Positions 34,609-44,777 of a DNA stretch of 64,000 bases are shown here, in pieces. Position numbers and translations under genes: made by a program. The notes under the pieces are model-generated. The model did no database searches, was not told the origin of the DNA, and saw only the letters and a program-made list of their open reading frames with translations. Origin of the DNA: Arachis hypogaea (taxonomy: Eukaryota; Streptophyta; Magnoliopsida; Fabales; Fabaceae). Numbering within the stretch: the first letter of the stretch is position 1; each line of letters begins with the position of its first letter. The stretch spans positions 109,446,276 through 109,510,275 of the forward strand of contig NC_092048.1 in the NCBI RefSeq assembly GCF_003086295.3, given 5' to 3'.

Positions 34609-36473
34609 TGATGGTGTATTTTTGTGGAAAAATGAATTTCTCCAAAACACCTAAAACTAACCGGCAAGTGCACCGGGTCGCATCAAGTAATAATAACTCA
34701 CAGGAGTGAGGTCGATCCCACAGGGATTTAAGGATTGAGCAATTTTAGTTTAGTGGTTGATTTAGTCAAGCGAATCAAGATTTGGTTGAGTGATTTGTGA
34801 TTTGAAGAATTTAGATTGCATGGAAAGTAAAGGGAATGGGTAAATTGCATTGAATTTAAAGAGAACTGAAATTTAAAGTGCTGAATCTTAAAGAACAAGA
34901 AATTAAATGGCAGAAACTTAGAACGCAAGAAATGTAAATTGCAGAATCTTAAAGTGCAAGAAATGTAAATGGCTTGAATTGTAAAGGGAATTGGGAATTG
35001 GATTTGCAGAAATTAAACAAGGAAAGTAAAATTGCAACAGGCAGAGAAGTAAAGGATGACTTAAATTTAACCGGATCTTAAAACAGAAATGTAAATGAGC
35101 TTGAAAGCAGTAAATAGAAAATTTAAAATTGGGATTTAGATCTCAGGACCCAAGAGACTAGATAACCAAGTCTAGATCTCAATGCCTTCCTAGATCCAAC
35201 AAGAACAATTGCAAAGGAAATGTAAATTGCAAAGAAACTAGATGAAGAAGCAATTAACCGAAACTGAAATTCAATTAAGCAGAGAATTAAACAAGATCCC
35301 AAGGTGAGATTGAAACAGAAGTTCTTCAATTATCCACCCAAGATCCGAAGACAATTGTAATTGAAATTGAAAGCAAGAAAACTAAGAGGAAGGGAATTCA
35401 ATTCTCCTTCCCCGAAACTTAGAAATTAAAATTTACTCAATACCAAAAGCTCTCCGAAAACTCTCTATGAAAACTAAAAGGGAAAGCTCCCCGAAAAACT
35501 TAAATCCTATGCTATTTATACACTTTTTTCAAATGGTCTTCAAACCTTCAATTGGGCCTTTGCTTATGGTGGAATTGGGTTGATAGAGGCCTTGGTTGAT
35601 TGCTCTTGGAGTTTGGAGAAGAACCGAATTGAACCGGGTTTGGAATCATTAAAGCTTGAGTAAAAGTTTGAGTAAAAGTTTGAGGCTAACTTTTACTCCA
35701 ACTTTTCACATCAGCCACCCTTCTTTGCTGATACCAACGTTGGGGCAAAAGTTAGGGTTCAAACTTTTGCTCCAACGTTGGCCTCCCCTTGCACACTCAT
35801 GGCGCCAACGTTAGCCAAAAAGTTAGAGGCTAACGTTGGCGCAAACTTTTGCTCTCCAGGGTGTGTTGTTCATGCGCCAACGTTAGCCAAAAAGTTTGAG
35901 GCTAACGTTGGCGCAAACTTTTGCTCTCCAGGGTGTTGTTTTGTGATGCCAAAAGTTTGCCAAAAAGTTTGAGGCTAACTTTTGCTCCAGCTTTTTGCCC
36001 AAAAGTTTGCACAAAAGTTTGAGGCTAACTTTTGCTCCAGCTTTTCGCCCAAAAGTTTGCCCGAAAGTTTGAGGCAAACTTTTGGTCAAGCTTTTTGCTC
36101 CCTGGTTCGTTTTCAATTAATCCAAAAGTTTGAGCTAAAGTTTGAGGCAAACTTTTGCTCAAACTTTTTGTCCTCTCTTCCTCCTAGCCATTCCTTCTTG
36201 CTTCAACCTTTCTCCAAGCTTTCTTCACCTATCATTAATCAACCAAACACATCAAAGCTATGCTCAAAATCATGAGATATTCATTCTTTCATAATATGTG
36301 ACAATTATAGCATAAAACCTCATGAAATAGCATGAATTCATACATGGTTGATTAAATCAAAGGAAGCATGAAAATCTACCCAATTGGCTTGCTTATGGCT
36401 CAAGAAAGTGCATAATTCAATTGAAAACAAAAGAAAAAGGCTAGTGAAACTAGGCTAAGATGACTTGTCATCA
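34609..36473 (-). repeat. 5' LTR of element C
   Basis: Partner of 25460-27325. TATA box on the minus strand at 35512-35520. Palindrome array at about 35650-36170. Confidence 0.95.
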
Positions 36474-36478
36474 AGGAC
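36474..36478. repeat. Target-site duplication of element C (right), AGGAC
   Basis: Exact copy of 25455-25459; B's coding frame resumes here. Confidence 0.95.
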
Positions 36479-36630
36479 TACCTTGTGTTTAAAGCTCAAG
36501 GATCTTCTACTGTAACCATGGAGAGGAAGCATGAAAAGCTTCTCTCAATGAAGAGTCAAACAGAACCCCCACATTCAAACTTTAAGTTTGGTGTTGGGAG
36601 TCCATCATTATGCTCTGAGTATCTGTGAGG
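36479..36630 (+). pseudogene. C-terminal end of B gag-protease after element C
   Basis: Continues the 25459 frame (YLVFKAQ, then MERKHEKLL), matching element E at 59500-59570. It then reads through the TAAGTTTGGTGTTGGG motif as FKFGVG and stops at TGA near 36628. The continuity proves that C is a later insertion. Confidence 0.9.
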
Positions 36631-36676
36631 CTCCATGAGAGCCACTGTCAAGCTACTGACATTAAAGAAGCGCTTG

Positions 36677-36692
36677 TTGGGAGGCAACCCAA
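36677..36692 (+). promoter_or_regulatory. Conserved post-coding hairpin (B)
   Basis: TTGGG-AGGCAA-CCCAA after GAAGCGCTTG, about 50 bases after the gag-protease stop. Confidence 0.7.
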
Positions 36693-36837
36693 TTTTTACC
36701 TATCTATGTTAAGTTTCTATTATTATTTTATGTTTTCCTTAGGTTGATGATCATGTGGAGTCACAAAAATAATTGCAAAAATCAAAGCAAAATAAAAAAA
36801 ATAGCATTAAAAATAGCACACCCTGGAGGAAGAGCTT

Positions 36838-37040
36838 ACGGGCGTTTAAACGCCAGTAAGTGTAGCAGAATGGGCGTTAAACGCCCAGTCTGGCACCATT
36901 CTGGGCGTTTAACGCCAGAAAAGGGCAACAAGTTGGCGTTTAACGCCAGAAAGGGAAGAAAAGCTGGCGTTAAATGCCAGAAATGGGCAGCAACCTGGTG
37001 TTTAACGCCAGGATTGGCACTCCAATGGGCGTTTACACGC
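36838..37040. repeat. GGCGTTNAACGCC palindrome array (B, between ORFs)
   Basis: Seven copies, mostly GGCGTTTAAACGCC or GGCGTTTAACGCC, at about 28-32 base spacing with AGAAA/GGGCA spacers. Same place as the arrays in A, D and E. Confidence 0.9.
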
Positions 37041-37187
37041 CAAAATGGTGCAGGGATGAGAAATCCTTGACACCTCAGGATCTGTGGACCCCACAGAATC
37101 CCCACCTACCTCAACTCTCTCTCTCTCTTCACACCTTCCCATAACACCCAACCCCTAATACATGAACCCTACCCCTCTCTCAACTCC

Positions 37188-37195
37188 TATATATA
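37188..37195 (+). promoter_or_regulatory. Possible internal TATA box before the B second ORF
   Basis: TATATATA followed about 25-30 bases later by TCATTTTCACACA, and then by a pyrimidine-rich stretch up to the ORF start at 37366. Element E has the same arrangement at 60483-60490. Promoter activity is inferred. Confidence 0.4.
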
Positions 37196-37365
37196 CCCCT
37201 CATCCCTCCTTCATTTTCACACATCATAAACATTTTTCCCCCTCCCCTTTGGCCGAACCACTTATCTAACTCCTTCTCCTCCATTTTCTTCTTCTTCTAC
37301 TTCCCTCTTTACCTTTTAAGTTTGGTATGGTAAAAGTGTTGCTTTTTGTATTTCCATAACCATTT

Positions 37366-38507
37366 ATGGCATCTAAGGCTAGAGAAACCTCTAGAAAGAG
37401 GAAAAGGAAGGCAAAAGCTTCCACCTCTGAGTCATGGGAGATGGAGAGATTCATCTCAAAGGTCCATCAAGACCACTTCTATGAAGTTGTGACCAAGAAG
37501 AAGGTGATCCCTGAGGTCCCTTTCATGCTCAAAAGGAATGAGTATCCGGAGATCCGACATAAGATTCGAAAAAGAGGTTGGGAAGTTCTCAACAACACCA
37601 TTCAACAAGTCGGAATCTTAATGGTTCAGGAGTTCTATGCTAATGCATGGGTCACCAAAAATAATTATCAAAATGTGAACCCGAACCCCAAAAATTGGCT
37701 TACAATGGTTCGGGGGAAATACTTAGATTTCAGTCCGGAAAATGTAAGGTTGGAATTCAACTTGCCAATGATTCAAGGAGACACACTCCCCTACACTAGA
37801 AGGGTCAACTTTGATCAAAGGTTGGACCAAGTCCTCATGGACATATGTGTGGAAGGAGCTCAGTGGAAAAGAGACTCCAAAGGCAAGCCGGTTCAATTAA
37901 GAAGGCTTGACCTCAAACCTGTGGCTAGGGGATGGTTGAAATTCATCCAACGCTCAATTATTCCTACTAGCAACCGGTCTGAAGTTACCATAGACTGGGC
38001 CATCATAATCCATAGCATCATGATTGGAGAGGAAGTAGAAGTTCATGAGGTCATATCTCTAGAACTTTACAAAGTGGCTAACAAAACCTCCACTTTGGCA
38101 AGGTTAGCCTTCCCTCATCTCATCTGTTACCTATGCAATTTAGCTAGAGTTGTCATAGAGGAAGACACCCTCATTAAAGAGGACAAGCCCATCACTAAAA
38201 GAGGATGGAGCAAATGAGAGAACCCACTCATGGACCTTAACAAGAGCATGAGGAAGTCCCTCATCGAGAAATCCCTGAGATGCCTCAAGGGATGCACTTT
38301 CCTCCACAAAACTATTGGGAGCAAATCAACACCTCCCTAGGAGAATTAAATTCCAACATGGGATAACTAAGGATGGAGCACCAAGAGCACTCCATTATTC
38401 TCCATGAAATTAGAGAGGATCAAATAGCCATGAGGGAAGAACAAAAAAGGCAAGGAAGAGACATTGAGGAGCTAATGCACTCTATAAGATCTTCAAGAGG
38501 AAGAACT
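37366..38507 (+). pseudogene. Plant-transposon-protein ORF of element B (env-position)
   Basis: Intact from ATG 37366 to a stop at 38215-38217 (283 residues). The N-terminus is very basic (RKRKRKAK). The body has HQDHFYEVV, VIPEVPF, GWEVLNN, MVQEFYANAW, MVRGKYLDFSP, LDQVLMDICVEGAQW, LKPVARGWLKFI, PTSNRSEVT and EVEVHEVISLELYKVAN blocks, as in proteins labelled 'putative plant transposon protein' in Athila-type elements; function unknown. Compared with E the frame is lost by a one-base change near 38200. The rest (38218-38507) keeps a coiled-coil segment (HQEHSIILHEIREDQ...RQGRDIEEL) in shifted frames. The F fragment replaces the end. Confidence 0.8.
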
Positions 38508-38508
38508 G

Positions 38509-39042
38509 GGTCAGAAACAGCCCAGAAATCGCTGGGGGCGAAATCTGCCACGCTGATTTTTGTCACTGCGACGCGTCTGCGTGGAGCATGCGTTCGCGTC
38601 ACCTAGCTGTATGGTCACTATAGAAAATTATATTTCAAATCGAAGCCCCAGACGTTAGCTTTCCAATGCAACTAGAATCGCGTCATTTGGACCTCTTTAG
38701 CTCAAGTTATGACCATTTGAATGCAAGGGGGTCAGGCTGGACAGCTTAGCAATTTCTTCAACTTCTTGTATTCCTTCCATTTTTGCATGCCTCCTTTCCA
38801 TCCTCTAAGCCATTCCTGCCCTGTAATCTCTGAAAACACTTAACACACATATCAAGTCATCGAATGGTAATAAGAGAGGATTAATAATAAGCAATTTAAA
38901 GGCCAAAGAAGCATGTTTTCAATCATAGCACAAAATCAGGAAGGAAAACGTAAAACATGCGAATAGTATGAATAAGTGGGTAAAGAGTTGATAAAAACCA
39001 CTCAATTAAGTACAAGATAAATCATGAAATAGTGGTTTATCA
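38509..39042 (-). mobile_element. F-family LTR fragment inserted in element B
   Basis: Homologous to 1474-2062 and ends at the same ...GTTTATCA. It interrupts B at the end of the second ORF. No TSD is evident (left AGAAC, right TTATG), and about 60-80 bases of B appear lost, so this is a truncated copy or a deletion-associated insertion. Confidence 0.6.
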
Positions 39043-39822
39043 TTATGCTTTATGTTCTATATATGTTTGTGTCTTTCTTACATGATCATTAATGTCTAGT
39101 GTCTATGCTTTAAAGTTATGAATGTCCAATGAATCCATCACCTTTCTTAAATGAAAAATATTTTCTGAAAAAGAAAAAGAAGTACATGAATTTCGAATTT
39201 TAAAATAGTTTAATTATTTTGATGTGGTGGCAATACTTTTTGTTTTTCTGAATGAATGCTTGAACAGTACATATTTTTGAATTTGTTGTTTATGAATGTT
39301 AAAATTATTGGCTCTTGAAAGAATAATGAAAAAGGAGAAATGTTATTGATAATTTGAAAAATCATAAAATTGATTCTTGAAGCAAGAAAAAGCAGTGAAA
39401 AAGCTTGCAAAAAAAAAAGTGGCGAAAAAAAAAGAAAAAAAGAGAAAAGAAAGAAAAAGAAGAAGCAAGTAAAAAAAGCCAGTAACCCTTTAAACTAAAA
39501 GGCAAGGGTAGAAAAAGGATCCAAGGCTTTGAGCATTAATGGATAGGAGGGCCTAAAGGAATAAAATCCTGGCCTCAGTGGCTAAACCAAGCTGTCCCTA
39601 ACCATGTGCTTGTGGCGTGAAGGTGTCAAGTGAAAAGCTTGAGACTGAGCAGTTAAAGTCGTGGTCCAAAGCAAAAAGAGTGTGTTTAAGAGCTCTGGAC
39701 ACCTCTAATTGGGGACTCTAGCAAAGCTGAGTCACAATCTGAAAAGATTTACCCAGTTATGTGTCTGTGGCGTTTATGTATCCGGTGGTAATACTGGAAA
39801 ACAAAATGCTTAGGGCCACGGC
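39043..39822 (+). other. 3' non-coding module of element B (first part)
   Basis: Collinear with 61900-62705 of E, and in reverse with A and D. It includes the A-rich tract at 39390-39480 and the conserved block at 39570-39690. No ORF. Interrupted by D after ACGGC. Confidence 0.8.
39818..39822. repeat. Target-site duplication of element D (left), ACGGC
   Basis: Identical to 52168-52172. Confidence 0.95.
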
Positions 39823-41363
39823 TGGTGCACGAATTGCGAATCACACTTTTCACAACTCGTACCACTAACCAGCAAGTGCACTGGGTCGTCCAAGTAATAC
39901 CTTACGTGAGTAAGGGTCGAATCCCACGGAGATTGTTGGTTTGAAGCAATCTATGGTTATCTTGTAAATCTTAGTCAGGAAGTCAATTATGTTTATCAAT
40001 TGAATTGTGAGTAACCAGTAGAGCATAAATTAAAAGTTACTTGTTGTGCAGTAATGGAGAATATGTTGGAGTTTTGGAGATGCTTTGTCTTCTGAATCTC
40101 TGCTTTCCTCTGTCTTCTTGTCCACGCACGCACGTCCCCCTATGGCAAGCTGTGTGTTGGTGGATCACCGTTGTCAATGGTTACCTTCCATCCTTCCAGT
40201 GAAAACTACGCTCACGTGCTCTGTCACAGCACGGCTAATCACCGGTTGGTTCTCGATCCGGTTGGAATAGGATTTACTATCCTTTTGCATCTGTCACTAA
40301 TGCCCAGCCTTCAGGAGTTTGAAGCTCGTCACAGTCATTCAATCCTTGAATCCTACTCGGAATACCACAGACAAGGTTTAGACTTTCCAGATTCTCATGA
40401 ATGCTGCCATCAGTTCTAGCTTATACCACGGAGATTCTGATTAAAGAATCTAAGAGATACTCATTCAATCAGATATAGAACGGAGGTGGTTGTCAGGCAC
40501 ACGTTCATGGTTTGAGGAAGGTGATGAATGTCACTGATCATCACCTTCATCACAGTTAAGCGCGAATGAACATCTTAGATAGGAACAAGCGTGTTTGAAT
40601 AGAAAACAGAAATACTTGCATTAATTCATCGAGACACAGCAGAGCTCCTCACCCCCAACAATGGAGTTTAGAGACTCATGCCGTCAGAGAATACAAAGGT
40701 TAGATCTGAAATGTCATGAGATACAAAATAAGTCTCTAAAAGTTGTTTAAATACTAAACTAGTAGCCTAGGGTTACAAAATATGAGTGGACTATGATGGA
40801 TGATGCAGAGGTCCACTTCTGGGGCCCACTTGGTGTGTGCTGGGGCTGAGATTTGAGTGAGTCACGTGCAGAGGCCATTTGTGGAAGTGAACGCCAGTTT
40901 TTATGCCAGTTTGGGCGTTCAACTCCAGTTTTTGATCCTTTTCTGGCGCTGGACGCCAGAATTGGACAGAGAACTGGCGTTGAACGCCAGTTTACGTCAT
41001 CTATCCTTGTGCAAAGTATGGACTATTATATATTGCTGGAAAGCCCTGGATGTCTACTTTCCAATGCAATTAGAAGCATGCCATTTCAAGTTCTGTAGCT
41101 CCAGAAAATCCAATTTGAGTGAAGGGAGGTCAGAATCCAACAGCATTAGCAGTCCTTTTTCAGCCTGAATCAGATTTTTGCTCAGCTCCTTCAATTTCAG
41201 CCAGAAAAATACCTGAAATTACAGAAAAACACACAACTCATAGTAAAGTCCAGAAATATGAATTTTTCCTAAAAACTACTAGAAATAGACTAAAAACTAA
41301 CTAAAACATACTCTAAACTATATGAAATTATCCCCAAAAAGCGTATAAAATATCCGCTCATCA
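39823..41363 (-). repeat. 3' LTR of element D
   Basis: Plus-strand TGGTGCACG...CGCTCATCA, 1541 bases, 20 shorter than A's. GGCGTT/AACGCC words at 40890-40995. Confidence 0.95.
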
Positions 41364-42438
41364 CAACACCAAACTTAAACTGTTGCTTGTCCTCAAGCAA
41401 CTAGACAAATAAAATAGAAGACTAATAGGTTGAGAAGCAATAATATCTCAGAGTTTTTGAATGAAGCTCAGATTCTAATTAGATGAGCGGGACTAGTAGC
41501 TTTTTGCTTCTGAACAGTTTTGGCATCCCACTTTATCCATTGAAGCTCAGAGTGATTGGCATCTATAGGAACACAGAATTCAGATAGTGTTATTGATTCT
41601 CTTAGTTCAGTGTGATGATTCTTGAACACAGCTTCTTTATGAGTCTTGGCCGTGGCCCTAAGCACTTTGTTTTCCAGTATCACTACCGGATACATAAATG
41701 CCACAGACACATAACTGGGTGAACCTTTTCAGATTGTGACTCAGCTTTGCTAAAGTCCCCAATTAGAGGTGTCCAGAGTTCTTAAGCACACTCTTCTTTT
41801 TGCTTTGGACCTTGACTTTAACCGCTCAGTCTCAAGTTTTCACTTGACACCTGCACGCCACAAGCACATGGTTAGGGACAGCTTGGTTTAGCCGCTTAGA
41901 CCAGGATTTCAGTCCTTTAGGCCCTCCTATCCACTGATGCTCAAAGCCTTGGGATCCTTTTTAATTGCCCTTGCCTTTTGGTTTTAAGGGTTATTGGCTT
42001 TTTCTGCTTGCTTTTTTTTTTTTCTGCAAGCTTTGTTCTTTGCTGCTTTTTCATGCTTCAAGAATCATTTTTATGATTTTCAGATTATCAATAACATGTC
42101 TCATGTTCATCATTCTTTCAAGAACCAACATATTTAACAGTCTTAAACAACAAATTCAAAAGACATATGCACTGTTCAAGTATTCATTCAGAAGACAGAA
42201 AGCATTGCCACCACATTTAACCAATTAGAATTTGTTTTATTTAAACTCGAAATTTTATTGCTTCTTATTCAAAAGATCTACTATTTTATTCATGTTTAAT
42301 GATGATGAGAAAAATAAACTATAGCTTAATTGGAGATAAAATCAAATAGATACTAATTACTATTATATGACTTCTAAGGTAGACTTTTTATAAGGACACT
42401 ATCACAGAGTTAAGGCAGAAATTAGAAATTAACAACCT
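41364..42438 (-). other. 3' non-coding module of element D
   Basis: 41364-41380 on the minus strand is GTTTAAGTTTGGTGTTG, adjoining the LTR. The rest is collinear with A 5845-7010, except that D lacks part of the T-rich tract. No ORF beyond a chance frame. Confidence 0.75.
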
Positions 42439-43560
42439 TTATTCTGGGGGTATGGGGGTTCCTCTGATCCTTGGGAGGCTTGGTATTACAGAAGACTTTT
42501 GGAGCTTCAGTTCCCTTAAGTCACGTCCCTGCTCCTCTTGTTCTTTAAACATCTGAGTCAGCATTTGACTGTGTTCCTTCTGTTGTTTTATTATTTGCTC
42601 CATAACTTCCTGTATCTTGGTGACAGACTTCTCAAGATATTCCCAATATTCCGCTTGAGGAATCTCTGGGAGGAATTCCTGTGCTCTCTTATTGATAAGA
42701 TCCTCCTGTGCTTGTTGTCTCTCCATTGATGCTTTGGTGATTGACTTTTCAATTAGGATATATTCAGTTATTCCCATCTTGACTCCAACGTCCTTGCAGA
42801 GCAGAGAAATCACGCTTGGATAAGCCAACCTGGCCTCTCTTGAATTTTTGTTAGCAATCTTATAGAGCTCTGTTGAAATCAGCTGATGAACCTCCACTTC
42901 CTTTCCCATCATGATGCAATGAATCATCACTGCTCTTTTAACTGTGACTTCAGAACGGTTGCTGGTGGGCAACAGAGAACGCCCAATGAAGTCCAGCCAT
43001 CCTCTGGCAACTGGTTTGAGATCCTCCCTCTTGAGTTGATTTGGGACGCCCTTTGTGTTGGTGGTCCACCTGGCTCCAGGGATACAGATGTCCTCTAGAA
43101 TCTTATCCAGGCCAATGTCTGCTCTCATCATCCTCCTGTTGAAGGAGTCTGGATCATCCTTTAGCTGAGGTAGCTTTAGTATCTCTCTGATCTTGTCAGG
43201 GGAGGTATGAACAATTTTTCCCCTGACCATGGTCCGAAATTCGTAGCAGGCAGTTCCAGATAGTCTTTGCTTGTCAGTCTGCCACATATTAGCATAGAAC
43301 TCCTGGACCATGTTCCTTCCTACTTTCGTTTCAGGATTAGCTAGGACTTCCCAGTTCCTGATTCGAATTTGCTCCTGGATCTCCGGATATTCATCTTCTT
43401 TCAGATCGAATCTCACTTCCGGGATCACTGATCTCAGACCCATTACTTTAAGATAATGGTCTGAATGTTCTTTAGATAAGAACTTCCCTTGATTCCAAAG
43501 TGGTTTTGGAACGCTCTCTTTCTTGCCTCTTGGAGTGTATTGTTTCCCTTTGAGAGCCAT
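42439..43560 (-). CDS. Plant-transposon-protein ORF of element D (env-position)
   Basis: 373 residues from the Met at 43560, where the conserved basic start MALKGKQYTPRGKKE lies. An upstream in-frame Met at 43695 would add 45 residues including a strongly hydrophobic stretch. The body matches B and E blocks (VIPEVRFDLKEDEYPEI, NWEVLANP, MVQEFYANMW, MVRGKIVHTSPDKI, LDKILEDICIPGARW, LKPVARGWLDFIG, LLPTSNRSEVT, EVEVHQLISTELYKIAN). The C-terminus is a predicted coiled coil (YWEYLEKSVTKIQEVMEQI to about EEQGRDLREL). There are no stops. Function is unknown; by position it is where envelope-like genes occur, but I see no fusion-protein hallmark. Confidence 0.8.
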   Translation of the reverse strand: MALKGKQYTPRGKKESVPKPLWNQGKFLSKEHSDHYLKVMGLRSVIPEVRFDLKEDEYPEIQEQIRIRNWEVLANPETKVGRNMVQEFYANMWQTDKQRLSGTACYEFRTMVRGKIVHTSPDKIREILKLPQLKDDPDSFNRRMMRADIGLDKILEDICIPGARWTTNTKGVPNQLKREDLKPVARGWLDFIGRSLLPTSNRSEVTVKRAVMIHCIMMGKEVEVHQLISTELYKIANKNSREARLAYPSVISLLCKDVGVKMGITEYILIEKSITKASMERQQAQEDLINKRAQEFLPEIPQAEYWEYLEKSVTKIQEVMEQIIKQQKEHSQMLTQMFKEQEEQGRDLRELKLQKSSVIPSLPRIRGTPIPPE

Positions 43561-43695
43561 AATCTTAGTAGTGATCTCGGATAAACACACCAAACTTAGA
43601 GGTTTGTTTGTCCTCAAGCAAAAGAAAAGAAAGGAGAGGGATAGAAGGAGATTGAGTAGCACTTGTTGATGAAGGAGGGGGGAGGCCGAACCCAA

Positions 43696-43701
43696 TTTAA
43701 A
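43696..43701 (-). promoter_or_regulatory. Possible internal TATA-like site before the D second ORF
   Basis: Sense TTTAAA within a C-rich context (ACCCC before, TTGGGTTCGGCC after), followed by a pyrimidine-rich leader. It stands where B and E have TATATATA. Weak. Confidence 0.3.
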
Positions 43702-44084
43702 GGGGTGGGGGGGTGGGTTTTCGAAAAATTGGAAGAGATAAGATAAAAAGATTGAGTTGAAAAAGATAAGATAGAAGATAGAGTTTAATTTTGAAAAGAT
43801 ATGATAGATTTTTGAAAAAGATAACTCTGAATTTTGAAAAAGATAATATGGATATTTGAAAAAGATATGGATTAGTTGAAAAGATTTTTGAGTGAAAAAG
43901 ATAGATTTGTTTTCAGAAAAGATTTGAAAAGAGTTGGATTGAATTTGGAAAGATGGATTTTTTTGAAATTAAGGATTTTAGAAATCAGGGTTCTTGATAT
44001 GTTCATGTAAAAATCATGCATTGAAGCATAAAATTTGAAATTAAAATGGAAATACGTGTGGGTTTACTGGATTTGGCTCCTCCC

Positions 44085-44330
44085 TGTCCTCCTGGCGTTT
44101 GAACGCCCAAACACTGCCTGTTTTGGGCGTTCAGCGCCCAAATGCTGATCTCCTGGCCGTTCAGCGCCCAGTTGCTGCCATTCCTGGCGTTCAACGCCCA
44201 GTGGGTGGCCATTTCTGGCGTTGAACGCCTAAATGCTGCCATTACTGGCGTTCAGCGCCCAGTGGATGCCCATTTTGGGCGCTGAACGCCCAAAATGCCC
44301 CTTTACTGGCGTTTTCTTGCCATTGAGCTC
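44085..44330. repeat. GGCGTTNAACGCC palindrome array (D, between pol and second ORF)
   Basis: About eight units (GGCGTTTGAACGCC, GGCGTTCAGCGCC, GGCGTTCAACGCC, GGCGTTGAACGCC, GGCGCTGAACGCC) at about 30-base spacing. Confidence 0.9.
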
Positions 44331-44453
44331 TTTTACTCTGTTTTGTGTGCCGAGGTCTTCTGTAAATGATTATTTACCTTGTTGTCAATGAACTCTATAT
44401 AAAAAATAAAGATAGAAATAGGGCAAAATGCTTAGAGGATTGTTGCCCCATGG

Positions 44454-44469
44454 CTGGGTTGCCTCCCAG
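44454..44469 (-). promoter_or_regulatory. Conserved post-coding hairpin (D), with compensatory change
   Basis: Sense CTGGG-AGGCAA-CCCAG. The outer T-A pair of the other four elements is C-G here, so pairing is kept. Confidence 0.75.
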
Positions 44470-44511
44470 CAAGCGCTTCTTTATTGTCTTTAGCTGGACC
44501 TTGCTGAGCTT

Positions 44512-44777
44512 TTAATCTAGCTTCAGCCTTGAGCATTCTTGCTCAGTGTTGCCTTCAAGATAATGCTTGATTCTCTGTCTATTGACAATGAACTTCTTAA
44601 CAGAATCAATATCTTGAAGCTCCACATAACCATGTGGTGACACACTTGTAATCACGTATGGTCCCCTCCACCGGGATTTCAGTTTCCCGGGGAATAGCCT
44701 GAGTCTAGAGTTAAACAACAGGACTTTTTGTTCTGGTTCAAAGATTCTAGATGACAGCTTTCTGTCATGCCATTTTT
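44512..44777 (-). pseudogene. Integrase C-terminal part of element D, out of frame
   Basis: Contains the NSRLRLFPGKLKSRWRGPY block and the end of the GPY-type domain found in C at 28920-29130. It is separated from the main frame by a one-base length difference in an A run that creates TAA at 44778-44780. Confidence 0.85.

Larger units (their letters stand above)
25460..36473 (-). mobile_element. Element C: complete Athila-type retrotransposon nested in B
   Basis: 11,014 bases, minus strand, LTRs 25460-27325 (1866) and 34609-36473 (1865), perfect AGGAC TSD. One gag-pol frame and a long 3' non-coding region without a second ORF. LTR divergence by eye is about 25 substitutions and one indel (about 1.3%). 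The LTR body is unrelated to that of A/B/D/E, but the tRNA-Asp primer site, the 3' LTR junction motif and the post-coding hairpin are shared. Confidence 0.95.

Noticed and set aside
38509..39042. Complete solo LTR with TSD for the F fragment in B
   Set aside because: Flanks AGAAC and TTATG do not match and some of B is missing, so the left boundary and completeness are uncertain.
42439..43695. Calling the second ORF a retroviral envelope gene
   Set aside because: Position fits, but B and E versions lack a signal peptide and membrane anchor, and the sequence matches the plant 'putative transposon protein' type instead.
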